Below are positions 6,960-18,048 of a stretch of DNA of 28,542 nucleotides, one piece after another. A program made the position numbers and the translations under genes. The DNA is from Priapulus caudatus. Its lineage: Eukaryota; Priapulida; Priapulimorpha; Priapulimorphida; Priapulidae. The stretch is from the NCBI RefSeq assembly GCF_000485595.1, contig NW_014577068.1, positions 952,783 through 981,324 on the forward strand, written 5' to 3'. The notes below the pieces were generated by a model. It worked only from the letters and a program-made list of their open reading frames with translations. It searched no databases and was not told where the DNA came from. Position 1 is the first letter of the stretch, and every line of letters begins with the position of its first letter.

Positions 6960-9462
6960 GTAAAAATTATATATAACGGAGTTAGTAATAACATTAACTA
7001 AAGACAAGTTTAATTTAATTAACACCCCGTACGATCGTACAGCCACGGCACAGGCACAGTTCTGAGTCTCGGAGCATAGCCACAGCATCTAATGATCTAT
7101 GGCCACAGGTAGCCACAAGTTCCCTTCTCGCTTAAAACACTACGTCTTACGACGTGTAACAGTCGGAGAGCCTGGTCGGTTTAAGCCACAGGTCGTTCAC
7201 ACGCACGCACGCACGTGTACGCAGGGGCGGATCCAGGGCTGAAGATAGACAGTATTTTTCCAGATTTTAAGGGCACATCCCCCAAAAAGGGCACACCACC
7301 CCACAGTGGGCGCCATCAGGCGCGGAAGCACATGGCGGGGGTCTGGGGGCCGCCTCCCCCAGGAAATTAAAAATTTCAAGGGTCCCTGCATGGGCACCAA
7401 AATTAGCACCATTTGAGTACACATTTAGTCAAGCAGCAATAGCTAAAAACCATATATGAAATTTTATTTTTGCTTGATTTTGCCTGCGCTTTGCATACCA
7501 ACAATTAATGCAGAATGATTCAAGCCCTTCCCTTCTTTTTCAGATATCAAAGCTAGTTTTGTTACCATTTAAAATGTTGATTTTCTTCAAGTCCTGTTAA
7601 TGAATTAGAAGAAAAAGAAAACAAATAAAGAATATAGCCAAATTCCATCAAATTGTTTTCTGTATTTTTTAGCGCAAAATTTCGAAGGGCACTTTGAAAT
7701 CTAGACCGTATTTTCCAATACGGCAAATACGGTCTGAATCCGCCCCTGGTACGTGCACACGCGAAGACTGTACATAGCATTACAACGACATAGACGCATG
7801 AGTATGTGTACTGTATGGTTGAAATACAAAATATTTTGTCACAAATGACCTGACCCGGAAGAATTCGTGGCTAAGTTCGCGCATGGTTCCATTGGGACTA
7901 GAATTCTTCTTCGATATAGCTGGAATTAGACTTGTGAATTTCGACTTAGACGAAGATTTATCAAAGTAAAAACATAAGGAAAGATCGGGACTTTTGTGGA
8001 GCTTCTAGCTACTTCGCCGATTTTTCGACTTGTGCGATGTCGACTTAGGCGAGGTCGACTGTACTACTAGATGGGGGCAATGTAATTTTGGATTTCCTGA
8101 AATTGTTCCGCTTCCACACTTGAACTAATGCAAATTAAATTTATTTTTTATCAACTTAGGTGTGGAATATGCTAAGTGACTTGCAGATGGAAGCACCTGA
8201 GGAGTATCACAAGTTGCTCAAGTCGTCTATGAACGAAATTCTACCTCCTCGGGCAAATATGTGTTTTTCTACAGTAAAGGTAAGATTTTCATATCAATAA
8301 GTTCTTGATTATTGTAGCAAATAATTAGTTGAATATTGTTAAATTTAATGCCATAGTGGTGATTACTCAGGATGTCAACTTTTTTCTAAGGTTAGAAATG
8401 ACACAAGAGTCTTTGTCAATGTCTGCCAGTGGAATAAAGTTCCTGCACCACGTTCTAAGTGTGAAGCAATCTCAATGTTGGCTGGAACCTGGGATACAGG
8501 ATTTGACCAGAAAGGTACTTTTAAAGTTTTTAAATTCATTTATTGATTATCTTTCTTGCTCATTAAATTGAAATTTTAACGTTACCGAAAAAACTTATAT
8601 TTCAGGTTCGTTCAGTGTGACTGCCGTCGCTGTAAATTCTTCAGTCTTGGAAGAATGCTGCAGTAACAATGAGGAACGTCAGATGTTGATAGACCTGATT
8701 ATTTCCTTCATTGAACATCATTCTGCTGTCAGTCTCTCACACACATACTCCTTGCTGCCGGATACCAACTTCCAGCCTGGCCTCAAAACGCTCAGCCTGG
8801 AAAAGTTCTTTGTAGTGCAGCCCCGTATTGGTGACGGATCACTGTTGACACCAAATCCCTCATCCCTCGTCAATGTCCTATCAGAGAAGAGAAATTCTGC
8901 AAAGCCTACCACCATAGCTAATTCAACATTAAGTGGCAGTGCTGATAATCACAAAAAAGAGTCAACTGCAAGTAACAGTTCTAAACCAGAACCGTCTCTA
9001 GTGGACTATTATAAAACGCAATTAAAAGAAGTTAAAGATCATGGGTCTGATAAGATGCCAAATGATAAACACTCGCCAGCACCCAGTAGTGAAATTTCGG
9101 GGCAAGATCGTGATGTTGTTATTTGCTCAACACCCACTTTATTGGATATGAACGAAGTCTCGACTAAACACAGCACGGATTTGAGTGCAAAAAAGAGTCA
9201 TGTAACAACACCAAAGCATGTGGTTGAAATACTGCCACAAGAGGGAGCATGTGCGAAGAGAGTTCAGGTCACCATCACACTGCAAGGCATCTTGATAGCA
9301 GCTAGTTGTCAGCTTGATGTTACGCAGGAGGATCTGACAGTTGTAGCTGGGCAGTACAGTCTCAATTTGAAAATGCCCTTCATGGTGGATGTTGACTCTG
9401 TTTCTGCAAAATTTGATAAGTCAACGAGTATACTCGTGGTCACATTAGACATCAAGCCATAG
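6927..9462 (+). CDS. PIH1D2: PIH1 domain-containing protein 2-like (complete, four exons)
   Basis: Exons 6927-6959, 8160-8279, 8391-8514 and 8606-9462 splice to a 377-residue protein ending in TAG at 9460. PIH1 proteins are HSP90-linked co-chaperones; animal members support cytoplasmic preassembly of axonemal dynein arms, and PIH1D2 is the least studied. The PIH1 domain spans about residues 10-185 and contains VFVNVCQWNKVPAPRS (58-73), matching the family's I/V-N-x-C-Q-W-x-x-I/V-P-x-P core. A helical segment ending SLSHTYSLLPD follows, then a Ser/Lys-rich linker (about 190-295). The C-terminal CS/p23-like beta domain (about 300-376) ends in SAKFDKSTSILVVTLDIKP, like human PIH1D2. The short first exon (MADDICSQVQQ) is needed to supply the Q-V-x-x-x-W-N-M-L-S start. 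The protein is somewhat longer than the roughly 315-residue human protein, mainly in the linker. Paralogues PIH1D1, DNAAF2 and DNAAF6 fit less well. Confidence 0.9.
7222..7748. mobile_element. Non-autonomous hAT-like element in PIH1D2 intron 1
   Basis: The termini are CAGGGGCGGATCCAG on the left and CTGAATCCGCCCCTG on the right, an imperfect inverted repeat. The immediate flanks share GTACG (7217-7221 and 7749-7753), shorter than the 8 bp expected of hAT. A G/C-run block (CTGGGGGCCGCCTCCCCCAGG) lies near 7341-7361. The internal frame at 7562-7780 on the minus strand is non-specific. The contig after the gap starts inside this element's sequence. Confidence 0.65.
8160..8279 (+). CDS. PIH1D2: PIH1D2-like exon 2
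   Basis: Forty codons starting VWNMLSDLQMEAPEEYHKLL after the acceptor acttag and ending FSTVK at AAG|gtaaga, phase 0. The PEEYHKLL segment matches the PEGYEKF-type helix of the PIH1 N-terminus. Confidence 0.9.
8391..8514 (+). CDS. PIH1D2: PIH1D2-like exon 3
   Basis: After the acceptor ttctaag the frame reads VRNDTRVFVNVCQWNKVP and runs to TWDTGFDQK, ending with one base of a split Gly codon (G|gtactt). A longer open frame through 8329-8571 in another phase is a shadow. Confidence 0.9.
8606..9462 (+). CDS. PIH1D2: PIH1D2-like exon 4 (terminal)
   Basis: Begins after the acceptor atttcag, completes the split Gly codon, and encodes SFSVTAVAVNSSVLEECC onward to the stop at 9460-9462. It contains the end of the PIH1 domain, the low-complexity linker and the complete CS-like domain. 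Confidence 0.93.
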
Positions 9463-11185
9463 AAATAACCAGTATGGAATTTTTGTATGTCACCTTTACC
9501 AATAGTAAACCACTCCACCACAGAGTCACCACAGTAGACGTGAGATGAGCGCTGTCGCTCTGCGGCACTTGTTAGTTCTTCGAATATGTATGGAATATTT
9601 CACGTCTTCTTCCAGATGTTATACCTATTGTCCAAATATGTTATGAATGTGTTCTCTAACAGGCCAACGTGTGTCGATGTGTCTGGGCCTGTCACATCTA
9701 AATATAGTCGAGTAGAGAAATGATTAAGGATGATGCATGCTCAGTTCATCTAGAATAATGTCATGCACTTATTAGATTATTGCAGAGTGATATTTCTTAT
9801 CTCTCTTATAAGCAGTGTTTTGTGATGTACAGTTGAATCATAAGTCATACATGCAGTATGGGTTGCTTTTGGTGTCCTGATTTTATCAACGAAAATATAA
9901 TAGGTTGAATGCTAACGTACCCCACATAGGGAAACCAAGCACTAACGTTGGTGCCCCCGCTGTCCATCATTGCAATTTGCATATGAATGCTCTTTATATT
10001 TATAATATTTGTAACGTTTTGCTTATATAAGGTTATACTCGTAATAATATATGTAAGATTTGCCTGCGTAATATTCCACAGGCTGCAAATTAAAGCCATA
10101 CAGGAATTCAGGCAAGCAGTTTTATCTATATAGAGTTATCTATAGTTTTATCTATATAGAGTTATCTATAGCTTTATCTATAGAGTTTGATATGAATTTC
10201 TGTCGCCGACAGACATTTTCTGTAGTTCCTCGAGAATACTAATAGTGTCATTCCGCGATCAAGTTCGTACTGTGACTCGCTCTACTCTGTATGAATCCAA
10301 GGGTGGAACAACTCATCATCTAGAATCTGTAAACCTGAGTCTACAGTAATTGAATTCCCTACGTTCACTGCCGGGCTCTGGTGCCGTATAGTAGCCGTAT
10401 ATATAGTAGCCGTATAGCTAGTAGCTATAGTGCCGTATTGTCTACTAATGGTCATTGCGTTAAAATATAGTGAAAAAATATATATCGGGTAATAGCTATT
10501 TATTCTATAACGTTGTTTAGAAGTTGCCACCGGACCAATGTTGATACTATTACGTGATAAAATAGCGAACTGCCCACGGCCAGGAACACAAATGTTATAA
10601 CTAGTCACTGCTTGACATCATTCGCCTTGACTTGACTATAATCTGTTGTACCAGCAACAATTAACTATCCTGTATATCCACGATCGACACTTATATAAGG
10701 AGGTGTCAACCACGCCTGACTCGGAATTTTTCAACGTAGGCCCTAAATTACTTGCCCTTGCGTTTCTTCTTGATTTACCCATGTATTTACCACATGTAAT
10801 ACTAATGTTATTACCACATGTGTTACTGCCTGATAGACATGTCGCTGCCAGATTGACTAAGTGTTAGTGCCTGAATGATCTTTTCTACTGATTTACGGAT
10901 CCTACTGTGTGACGGACTTGTATTGCTGTTTGATGGACACTGGTGTTGGTTGGTGTTAACTTACGTGCGGCGTTACATTTATCGTGATTACCTAGTAGTG
11001 GCGCAAAACATTTGTACGTGATTACGAAGTACTTTGTAATGAAATATAAATATATAATAATAAATAAATAATTGGATCAATCAACCCATTCATGGGAACC
11101 ACTGCTTTACGTAGACTATACAGAGTGGCGGGTAATTCTGTTTCTAGTAAACTGCTTCGAATATCATGTGTACGATGCTGGAGGG
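9463..11185 (+). other. 3' flank of the PIH1D2-like gene, no further gene seen
   Basis: This stretch includes the 3'UTR. Candidate polyadenylation signals are ATTAAA at 10089-10094 and an AATAAATAAATAA run near 11058-11070, but neither can be confirmed. Open frames of 70-108 codons here are unsupported. Confidence 0.5.
10120..10185 (+). repeat. 26-bp tandem repeat, 2.5 units
   Basis: The unit TTTTATCTATATAGAGTTAT plus CTATAG occurs at 10120-10145 and 10146-10171, with a partial third. The same array is at 15030-15095 in the second copy. Confidence 0.85.
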
Positions 11186-11412
11186 TTCGGTGCATCAAGC
11201 GATGAACTGACGATAATGCCCGGGTGGGGGGTGCACTCGCCTCGGAACTGGGTAGGGGGGTGCCTCCGGGACATTGAAAACCTGACCTTGTCGCAAACCG
11301 CTTTGCGCCCTAAATTACACCCTGTCCCAATATACTGCACTAAAAAGTATACCCTGTTGCAATATTGCACATTTCGGTTATGTCCTGTCCTGTAAATATA
11401 TATAGGCAGATT

Positions 11413-11432
11413 GATAGATAGATAGATAGATA
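11413..11432 (+). repeat. GATA microsatellite (five units)
   Basis: Five GATA units, followed by overlapping TTGGCCCAATATTGG-type inverted motifs to about 11500. The same is at 16341-16360 in the second copy. Confidence 0.85.
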
Positions 11433-11528
11433 TTGGCCCAATATTGGACCAATATCTGCCTATAATTGTCCAATATTGGCCTGGTGATATTGGCCCAATA
11501 TCAGCTTGATGGGTGTGTATCTAGATAA

Positions 11529-11656
11529 CCCTGTGCCAATAATGATGCTCGGAAAATATACCCTGTGCCAATAATGATGTTCGGAAAATATACCCTGGGC
11601 CAATAATAATGTTCGGAAAATATACCCTGTGCCAATAATGATGTTCGGAAAATATA
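11529..11656 (+). repeat. 32-bp minisatellite, four units
   Basis: Units begin CCCTGTGCCAATAATGATG and end CGGAAAATATA at 11529, 11561, 11593 and 11625. The third is the most diverged. The equivalent place in the second copy has only two units. Confidence 0.9.
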
Positions 11657-11860
11657 CCCTGTCTAGTCCCCAGTACCTTTAACAATGGGAGTGCCCTCCG
11701 CCCGGGCGATAATGATGACCAGGTTTGTCGTCCTGATGTTCTGCTTCCACGCTAGAGAGTAAGGTTACGTCCTTGTCGCTGTACTTGTCGCTGCGCACCT
11801 ACTGTCCGCCGTTTCATCTACACCGTCGCCAGTATACGCTGGTAACATACGGTCACTATT

Positions 11861-11934
11861 AGCAGGGGTTAATAATGATGTTATTATTAATGTAATTAAA
11901 TTAATTAGTATTAATGGCATTATTAACCCCTGCT
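11861..11934. repeat. 74-bp near-palindrome (hairpin mini-element)
   Basis: AGCAGGGGTTAATAATG at the left is mirrored by CATTATTAACCCCTGCT at the right, with an AT-rich centre. It may be a tiny inverted-repeat transposon. It is repeated at 16748-16821 in the second copy. Confidence 0.75.
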
Positions 11935-12381
11935 ATTGGTAAGGTAGTAATTCCGTATGCCGCTATTACATACACGTGGTCATTATTCAAAATGGTCTAG
12001 ATTTTGAAGCAAAATAAAAAAATAAGCTTAGCTAATAATCGTAAATAACCCTAACGTGATTTTTTTGGTCCGTGAAAGCCTTGTCTCATACCGACCCTTA
12101 CCAAACTATGGACGTCGATCAAGAGCCTCCCGCGGACTGCAACGACTTGATGGGATGTACTACTATATATATATATTCACGCGGCTACTATGTTTATTAG
12201 TTATAACTACAGGCTAGTTCCTACTACGCGGAGATTACGCTTGTTGACATGTTGGTATTATAGTCAGTCATGCGGCTGCACTGTGTTGTTACAGAACGCC
12301 ATCTCCGGCCCGAGAATCCTTTAAAAAGGGGTACATTTAGCAGGTTTATCCGGAGAAATACAGAAAAGGGGGTATTTTTTT

Positions 12382-12391
12382 NNNNNNNNNN
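12382..12391. other. Assembly gap (10 N)
   Basis: Ten N bases separate the left contig from the right contig. A fixed short run like this usually marks a gap of unknown or zero size. Confidence 0.98.
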
Positions 12392-13077
12392 TTGCTTGAT
12401 TTTGCCTGCGCTTTGCATACCAACAATTAATGCAGAATGATTCAAGCACTTTCCTTCTTTTTCAGATATCAAAGCTAGTTTTGTTGCCATGTAAAATTTT
12501 GATTTCCTTGAAGTCCTGTCAATGAATTAGAAGAAAAAGAAAACAAATAAAGAATATAGCCAAATTCCATCAAATTGTTTTCTGTATTTTTTAGCGCAAA
12601 ATTTCGAAGGGCACTTTGAAATCTAGACCGTATTTTCCAATACGGCAAATACGGTCTGAATCCGCCCCTGGTACGTGCACACGCGAAGACTGTACATAGC
12701 ATTACAACGACATAGATGCATGAGTATGTGTACTGTATGGTTGAAATACAAAATATTTTGTCACAAATGACCTGACCCGGAAGAATTCGTGGCTAAGTTC
12801 GCGCATGGTTCCATTGGGACTAGAATTCTTCTTCGATATAGCTGGAATTAGACTTGTGAATTTCGACTTAGACGAAGATTTATCAAAGTAAAAACATAAG
12901 GAAAGATCGGGACTTTTGTGGAGCTTCTACTTCGCCGATTTTTCGACTTGTGCGATGTCGACTTAGGCGAGGTCGACTGTACTACTAGATGGGGGCAATG
13001 TAATTTTGGATTTCCTGAAATTGTTCCGCTTCCACACTTGAACTAATGCAAATTAAATTTATTTTTTATCAACTTAG

Positions 13078-14379
13078 GTGTGGAATATGCTAAGTGACTT
13101 GCAGATGGAAGCACCTGAGGAGTATCACAAGTTGCTCAAGTCGTCTATGAACGAAATTCTACCTCCTCGGGCAAATATGTGTTTTTCTACAGTAAGGTAA
13201 GATTTTCATATCAATAAGTTCTTGATTATTGTAGCAAATAATTAGTTGAATATTGTTAAATTTAATGCCATAGTGGTGATTACTCAGGATGTCAACTTTT
13301 TTCTAAGGTTAGAAATGACACAAGAGTCTTTGTCAATGTCTGCCAGTGGAATAAAGTTCCTGCACCACGTTCTAAGTGTGAAGCAATCTCAATGTTGGCT
13401 GGAACCTGGGATACAGGATTTGACCAGAAAGGTACTTTTAAAGTTTTTAAATTCATTTATTGATTATCTTTCTTGCTCATTAAATTGAAATTTGAACGTT
13501 ACCGAAACAACTTATATTTCAGGTTCGTTCAGTGTGACTGCCGTCGCTGTAAATTCTTCAGTCTTGGAAGAATGCTGCAGTAACAATGAGGAACGTCAGA
13601 TGTTGATAGACCTGATTATTTCCTTCATTGAACATCATTCTGCTGTCAGTCTCTCACACACATACTCCTTGCTGCCAGATACCAACTTTCAGCCTGGCCT
13701 CAAAACGCTCAGCCTGGAAAAGTTCTTTGTAGTGCAGCCCCGTATTGGTGACGGATCACTGTTGACACCAAATCCCTCATCCCTCGTCAATGTCCTATCA
13801 GAGAAGAGAAATTCTGCAAAGCCTACCACCATAGCTAATTCAACATTAAGTGGCAGTGCTGATAATCACAAAAAAGAGTCAACTGCAAGTAACAGTTCTA
13901 AACCAGAACCGTCTCTAGTGGACTATTATAAAACGCAATTAAAAGAAGTTAAAGATCATGGGTCTGATATGATGCCAAATGATAAACACTCGCCAGCACC
14001 CAGTAGTGAAATTTCGGGGCAAGATCGTGATGTAGTTATTTGCTCAACACCCACTTTATTGGATATGAACGAAGTCTCGACTAAACACAGCACGGATTTG
14101 AGTGCAAAAAAGAGTCATGTAACAACACCAAAGCATGTGGTTGAAATACTGCCACAAGAGGGAGCATGTGCGAAGAGAGTTCAGGTCACCATCACACTGC
14201 AAGGCATATTGACAGCAGCTAGTTGTCAGCTTGATGTTACGCAGGAGGATCTGACAGTTGTAGCTGGGCAGTACAGTCTCAATTTGAAAATGCCCTTCAT
14301 GGTGGATGTTGACTCTGTTTCTGCAAAATTTGATAAGTCAACGAGTATACTCGTGGTCACATTAGACATCAAGCCATAG
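13078..14379 (+). CDS. PIH1D2: PIH1D2-like, second copy lacking exon 1, with a 1-base deletion at the exon 2 donor
   Basis: Exons equivalent to 2, 3 and 4 lie at 13078-13196 (or 13191), 13308-13431 and 13523-14379. Exon 1 has no counterpart because the copy starts inside intron 1 at the gap. Exon 2 is 119 nt instead of 120: ACAGTAAAG|gtaag reads ACAGTAAG|gtaag. With the same donor the frame shifts. If splicing used ACA|gtaagg (exon end 13191), exon 2 would be 114 nt, in frame, and only two residues (VK) would be lost. Exon 4 differs from the first copy by two residues, K242M in the linker and I323T in the CS domain (first-copy numbering). The most likely reading is the other allele of the same gene, with the deletion a variant or sequencing error; a real paralogue or pseudogene is less likely. 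Confidence 0.75.
13308..13431 (+). CDS. PIH1D2: PIH1D2-like second copy, exon 3
   Basis: The sequence is the same as the first copy's exon 3, with acceptor ttctaag and donor G|gtactt intact. Confidence 0.85.
13523..14379 (+). CDS. PIH1D2: PIH1D2-like second copy, exon 4
   Basis: 857 nt, the same length as in the first copy, ending TAG at 14377-14379. It is open throughout, with two amino-acid changes and a few silent ones. Length and frame are conserved, so it shows no decay. Confidence 0.88.
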
Positions 14380-16130
14380 AAATAACCAGTATGGAATTTT
14401 TGTATGTCACCTTTACCAATAGTAAACCACTCCACCACAGAGTCACCACAGTAGACGTGAGATGAGCGCTGTCGCTCTGCGGCACTTGTTAGTTCTTCGA
14501 ATATGTATGGAATATTTCATGTCTTCTTCCAGATGTTATACCTATTGTCCAAATATGTTATGAATGTGTTCTCTAACAGGCCAACGTGTGTCGATGTGTC
14601 TGGGCCTGTCACATCTAAATATAGTCGAGTAGAGAAATGATTAAGGATGATGCATGCTCAATTCATCTAGAATAATGTCATGCACTTATTAGATTATTGC
14701 AGAGTGATATTTCTTATCTCTCTTATAAGCAGCGTTTTGTGATGTACAGTTGAATCATAAGTCATACATGCAGTATTGGTTGCTTTTGGTGTCCTGATTA
14801 TATCAACGAAAATATAATAGGTTGAATGCTAACGTACCCCACATAGGGAAACCAAGCACTAACGTTGGTGCCCCCGCTGTCCATCATTGCATATGAATGC
14901 TCTTTATATTCATAATATTTGTAACGTTTTGCTTATATAAGGTTATACTCGTAATAATATATGTAAGATTTGCTTGCGTAATATTCCACAGGCTGCAAAT
15001 TAAAGCCATACAGGAATTCAGGCAAGCAGTTTTATCTATATAGAGTTATCTATAGTTTTATCTATATAGAGTTATCTATAGCTTTATCTATAGAGTTTGA
15101 TATGAATTTCTGTCGCCGACAGACATTTGCTGTAGTTCCTCGAGAATACTAATATAGTGTCATGTCGCGATCAAGTTCGTACTGTGACTCGCTCTACTCT
15201 GTATGAATCCAAGGGTGGAACTCATCATCTATAGAATCTGTAAACCTGAGTCTACAGTAATTGAATTCCCCACGTTCACTGCCGGGCTCTAGTAGCCGTA
15301 TAGTAGCCGTATATATAGTAGCCGTATAGCTAGTAGCTATAGTGCCGTATTGTCTATTAATGGTCATTGCGTTGAAATATAGCGAAAAAATATATATCGG
15401 GTAATAGCTATTTATTCCATAACGTTGTTTAGAAGTTGCCACGGTACCGGACCAATGTTGATACTATTACGTGATAAAATAGCGAACTGCTCACGGCCAG
15501 GAACACAAATGTTATAACTATAGTCACTGCTTGACATCATGCGCCTTGACTTTACTATAATCTGTTGTACCAGCAACAACTATTATATCCTGTATATCTA
15601 CGATCGACACTTATATAAGGAGGTGTCAACCACGCCTGACTCGGAATTTTACAACGTAGGCCCTACATTACTTGCCCTTGCGTTTCTTCTTGATTTACCC
15701 ATGTATTTACCACATGTAATACTAATGTTATTACCACATGTGTTACTGCCTGATAGACATGTCGCTGCCAGATTGACTAAGTGTTAGTGCCTGAAAGATC
15801 TTTTCTACTGATTTACGGATCCTACTGTGTGACGGACTTGTATTGCTGTTTGATGGACACTGGTGTTGGTTGGTGTTAACTTACGTGCGGCGTTACATTT
15901 ATCGTGATTACCTAGTAGTGGCGCAAAACATTTTTACGTGATTACGAAGTACTTTGTAATGAAATATAAATATATAATAATAAATAAATAATTGGATCAA
16001 TCAAACCATTCATGGGAACCACTGCTTTACGTAGACTATACGGAGTGGCGGGTAATTCTGTTTCTAGTAAACTGCTTCGAGTATCATGTGTACCGTGTAC
16101 GATGCTGGAGGGTTCGATGCATCAAGCGAT
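14380..16130 (+). other. 3' flank of the second PIH1D2 copy
   Basis: Counterpart of 9463-11185 with small substitutions and indels, including a 7-bp deletion in the TCATTGCATATG region near 14885. No additional gene. Confidence 0.6.
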
Positions 16131-16456
16131 GAACTGACGATAATGCCCGGGGGGGGGGGTGCACTCGCCTCGGAACTGGGTAGGGGGGTGCCTCCGCGAC
16201 ATTGAAAACCTGACCTTGTCGCAAACCGCTTTGCGCCCTAAAATACACCCTGTCCCAATATGCTGCACTAAAAAGTATACCCTGTTGCAATATTGCACAT
16301 TTCGGTTATGTCCTGTCCTGTAAATATATATAGGCAGATTGATAGATAGATAGATAGATATTGGCCCAATATTGGACCAATATCTGCCTATAATTGTCCA
16401 ATATTGGCCTGGTGATATTGGCATAATATCAGCTTGATGGGTGTGTATCTAGATAA

Positions 16457-16520
16457 CCCTGTGACAATAATGATGCTCGGAAAATATACCCTGTGCCAAT
16501 AATGATGTTCGGAAAATATA
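16457..16520 (+). repeat. 32-bp minisatellite, two units
   Basis: Units at 16457 and 16489, equivalent to the four-unit array at 11529-11656. It is therefore length-variable between copies. Confidence 0.9.
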
Positions 16521-16747
16521 CCCTGTCCAGCGGCACGTCCCCATGGTCAGTACCTTTCAGTGCTTTCACAATGGGAGTGCCCTCCGCCCGGGCGATAATG
16601 ATGACCAGGTTTGTCGTCCTGATGTTCTGCTTCCACGCTAGAGAGTAAGGTTACGTCCTTGTCGCTGTACTTGTCGCTGCGCACCTACTGTCCGCCGTTT
16701 CATCTACACCGTCGCCAGTATACGCTGGTAACATACGGTCACTATTT

Positions 16748-16821
16748 AGCAGGGATTAATAATGATGTTATTATTAATGTAATTAAATTAATTAGTATTA
16801 ATGTCATTATTAACCCCTGCT
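16748..16821. repeat. 74-bp near-palindrome, second copy
   Basis: Counterpart of 11861-11934, with GGGATTAATAATG in place of GGGGTTAATAATG on the left arm. Confidence 0.75.
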
Positions 16822-17472
16822 ATTGGTAAGGTAGTAATTCCGTATGCCGCTATTACATACACGTGGTCATTATTCAAGATGGTCTAGATTTTGGAGCAAA
16901 ATAAAAAAATAAGCCTAGCTAATAATCGTAAATAACCCTACCGTGATTTTTTTGGTCCGTGAAAGCCTTGTCTCATACCGACCCCTACCACACTATGGAC
17001 GTCGATCAAGAGCGGCGCCCGTCGCTCATTTACACAGTTGAGTCATGAAAATCCCCCCCTCAGGAATTTGCTCAGCGTACGGTTGCTGACACTCGCCGCT
17101 CGTGTTCGTCGTGTGGCTTCGCCCGCGGACTGCAGCGACTTGATGGGATGTACTACTATATGTATTCACGCGGCTACTATGTTTATTAGTTATAACTACA
17201 GGCTAGTTACTACGCGGATATTCGCTTGTTGACATGTTGGTATTATAGTCATGCGGCTGCACTGTGTTGTTACAGAACGCCATGCGTTGGTTACCCCCCC
17301 CCGTACCCCCCACACACACACATTCATGGGTACGGATGCACCGCACCCGCGTTCCCAATTTCTCCGGAAAAGTGGTACTTTTTGTCCAGCTATCTCCGTC
17401 CCGAGAATCCTTTAAAAAGGGGTACATTTAGCAGGTTTATCCGGAGAAATACAGAAAAGGGGGTATTTTTTT

Positions 17473-18048
17473 CAACTGGCTCGGAGATATTGGGCTGTTT
17501 AAGAGTGGTGTTTAAAACCAGCCGGTAATTAATAATCCCCAGCCGGTAATTGATAATCCCCGACTTTTATTTCTACCGAATAAAAGGAGGTATATTTCTA
17601 CCGAGTTTTGAGATATGGGGTAGAAAACGAGGCGAAAAGGGGGTAAAAAATTATGGTCCTTGAGATATGGGTGTTTTTTGAATCGGGGAACAAGCGTAGG
17701 TGTCCACCTAATATGCTGAGTGAGGGGCCGGGATTGGTTACCACGCGGATGCATCGCGCAGTGTAGTTGTAGCGGTAGAATAAGGATACATACACTCCGG
17801 GTTAGGGTTAGGTGCCACTGTGAAGGGCATTAGGCCTACAACATAACTGCTCATCAAATCCGATCAAACACACATCTATTTAATAAAAGAGATGTCTCTC
17901 TATGCTGCAGCTATTATTGGGTTGAGTAACTACAGGCTCTTGGTGCCAAGTAGCTACTACGCGACTACCCACTTTCCTGCAGGTTGCGTTTGGTTGAAAG
18001 CATCGCGTATGATGTGTGATACGGAATGTTAGAGCAGGAACCCAGGGG
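17473..18048. other. Non-coding stretch with short repeats
   Basis: No gene seen. It contains a 21-bp tandem pair AGCCGGTAATTAATAATCCCC (17520-17540 and 17541-17561, one mismatch). Related degenerate phrases such as GGGGGTA, ACCGA and GAGATATGG recur between 17400 and 17700, suggesting an old repeat. GGGTTAGGGTTAGG occurs near 17800. Confidence 0.5.

Larger units (their letters stand above)
7470..12381 (+). repeat. Overlap segment A, near-identical to 12392-17472
   Basis: From TTGCTTGATTTTGCC to the T run before the gap, this segment is near-identical to 12392-17472. The match covers PIH1D2 exons, introns and the downstream region. Differences are single bases and small indels, plus three larger differences: minisatellite unit number, and two roughly 107-bp blocks absent here. 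Confidence 0.93.
12392..17472 (+). repeat. Overlap segment B, near-identical to 7470-12381
   Basis: The homology begins at the first base after the gap and ends where the other copy meets the gap. It therefore covers the whole available end of both contigs, a dovetail pattern. See the finding on false duplication. Confidence 0.93.

Noticed and set aside
8329-8571. 80-codon frame overlapping PIH1D2 exon 3 (and its twin at 13246-13488)
   Set aside because: It is a different phase from the one giving the conserved NVCQWNKVPAP motif and reads through both splice sites.
6927-14379. Genuine recent tandem duplication of PIH1D2
   Set aside because: The exact coincidence of both homology ends with the N gap is better explained by an unmerged contig overlap; kept open only until read depth is checked.
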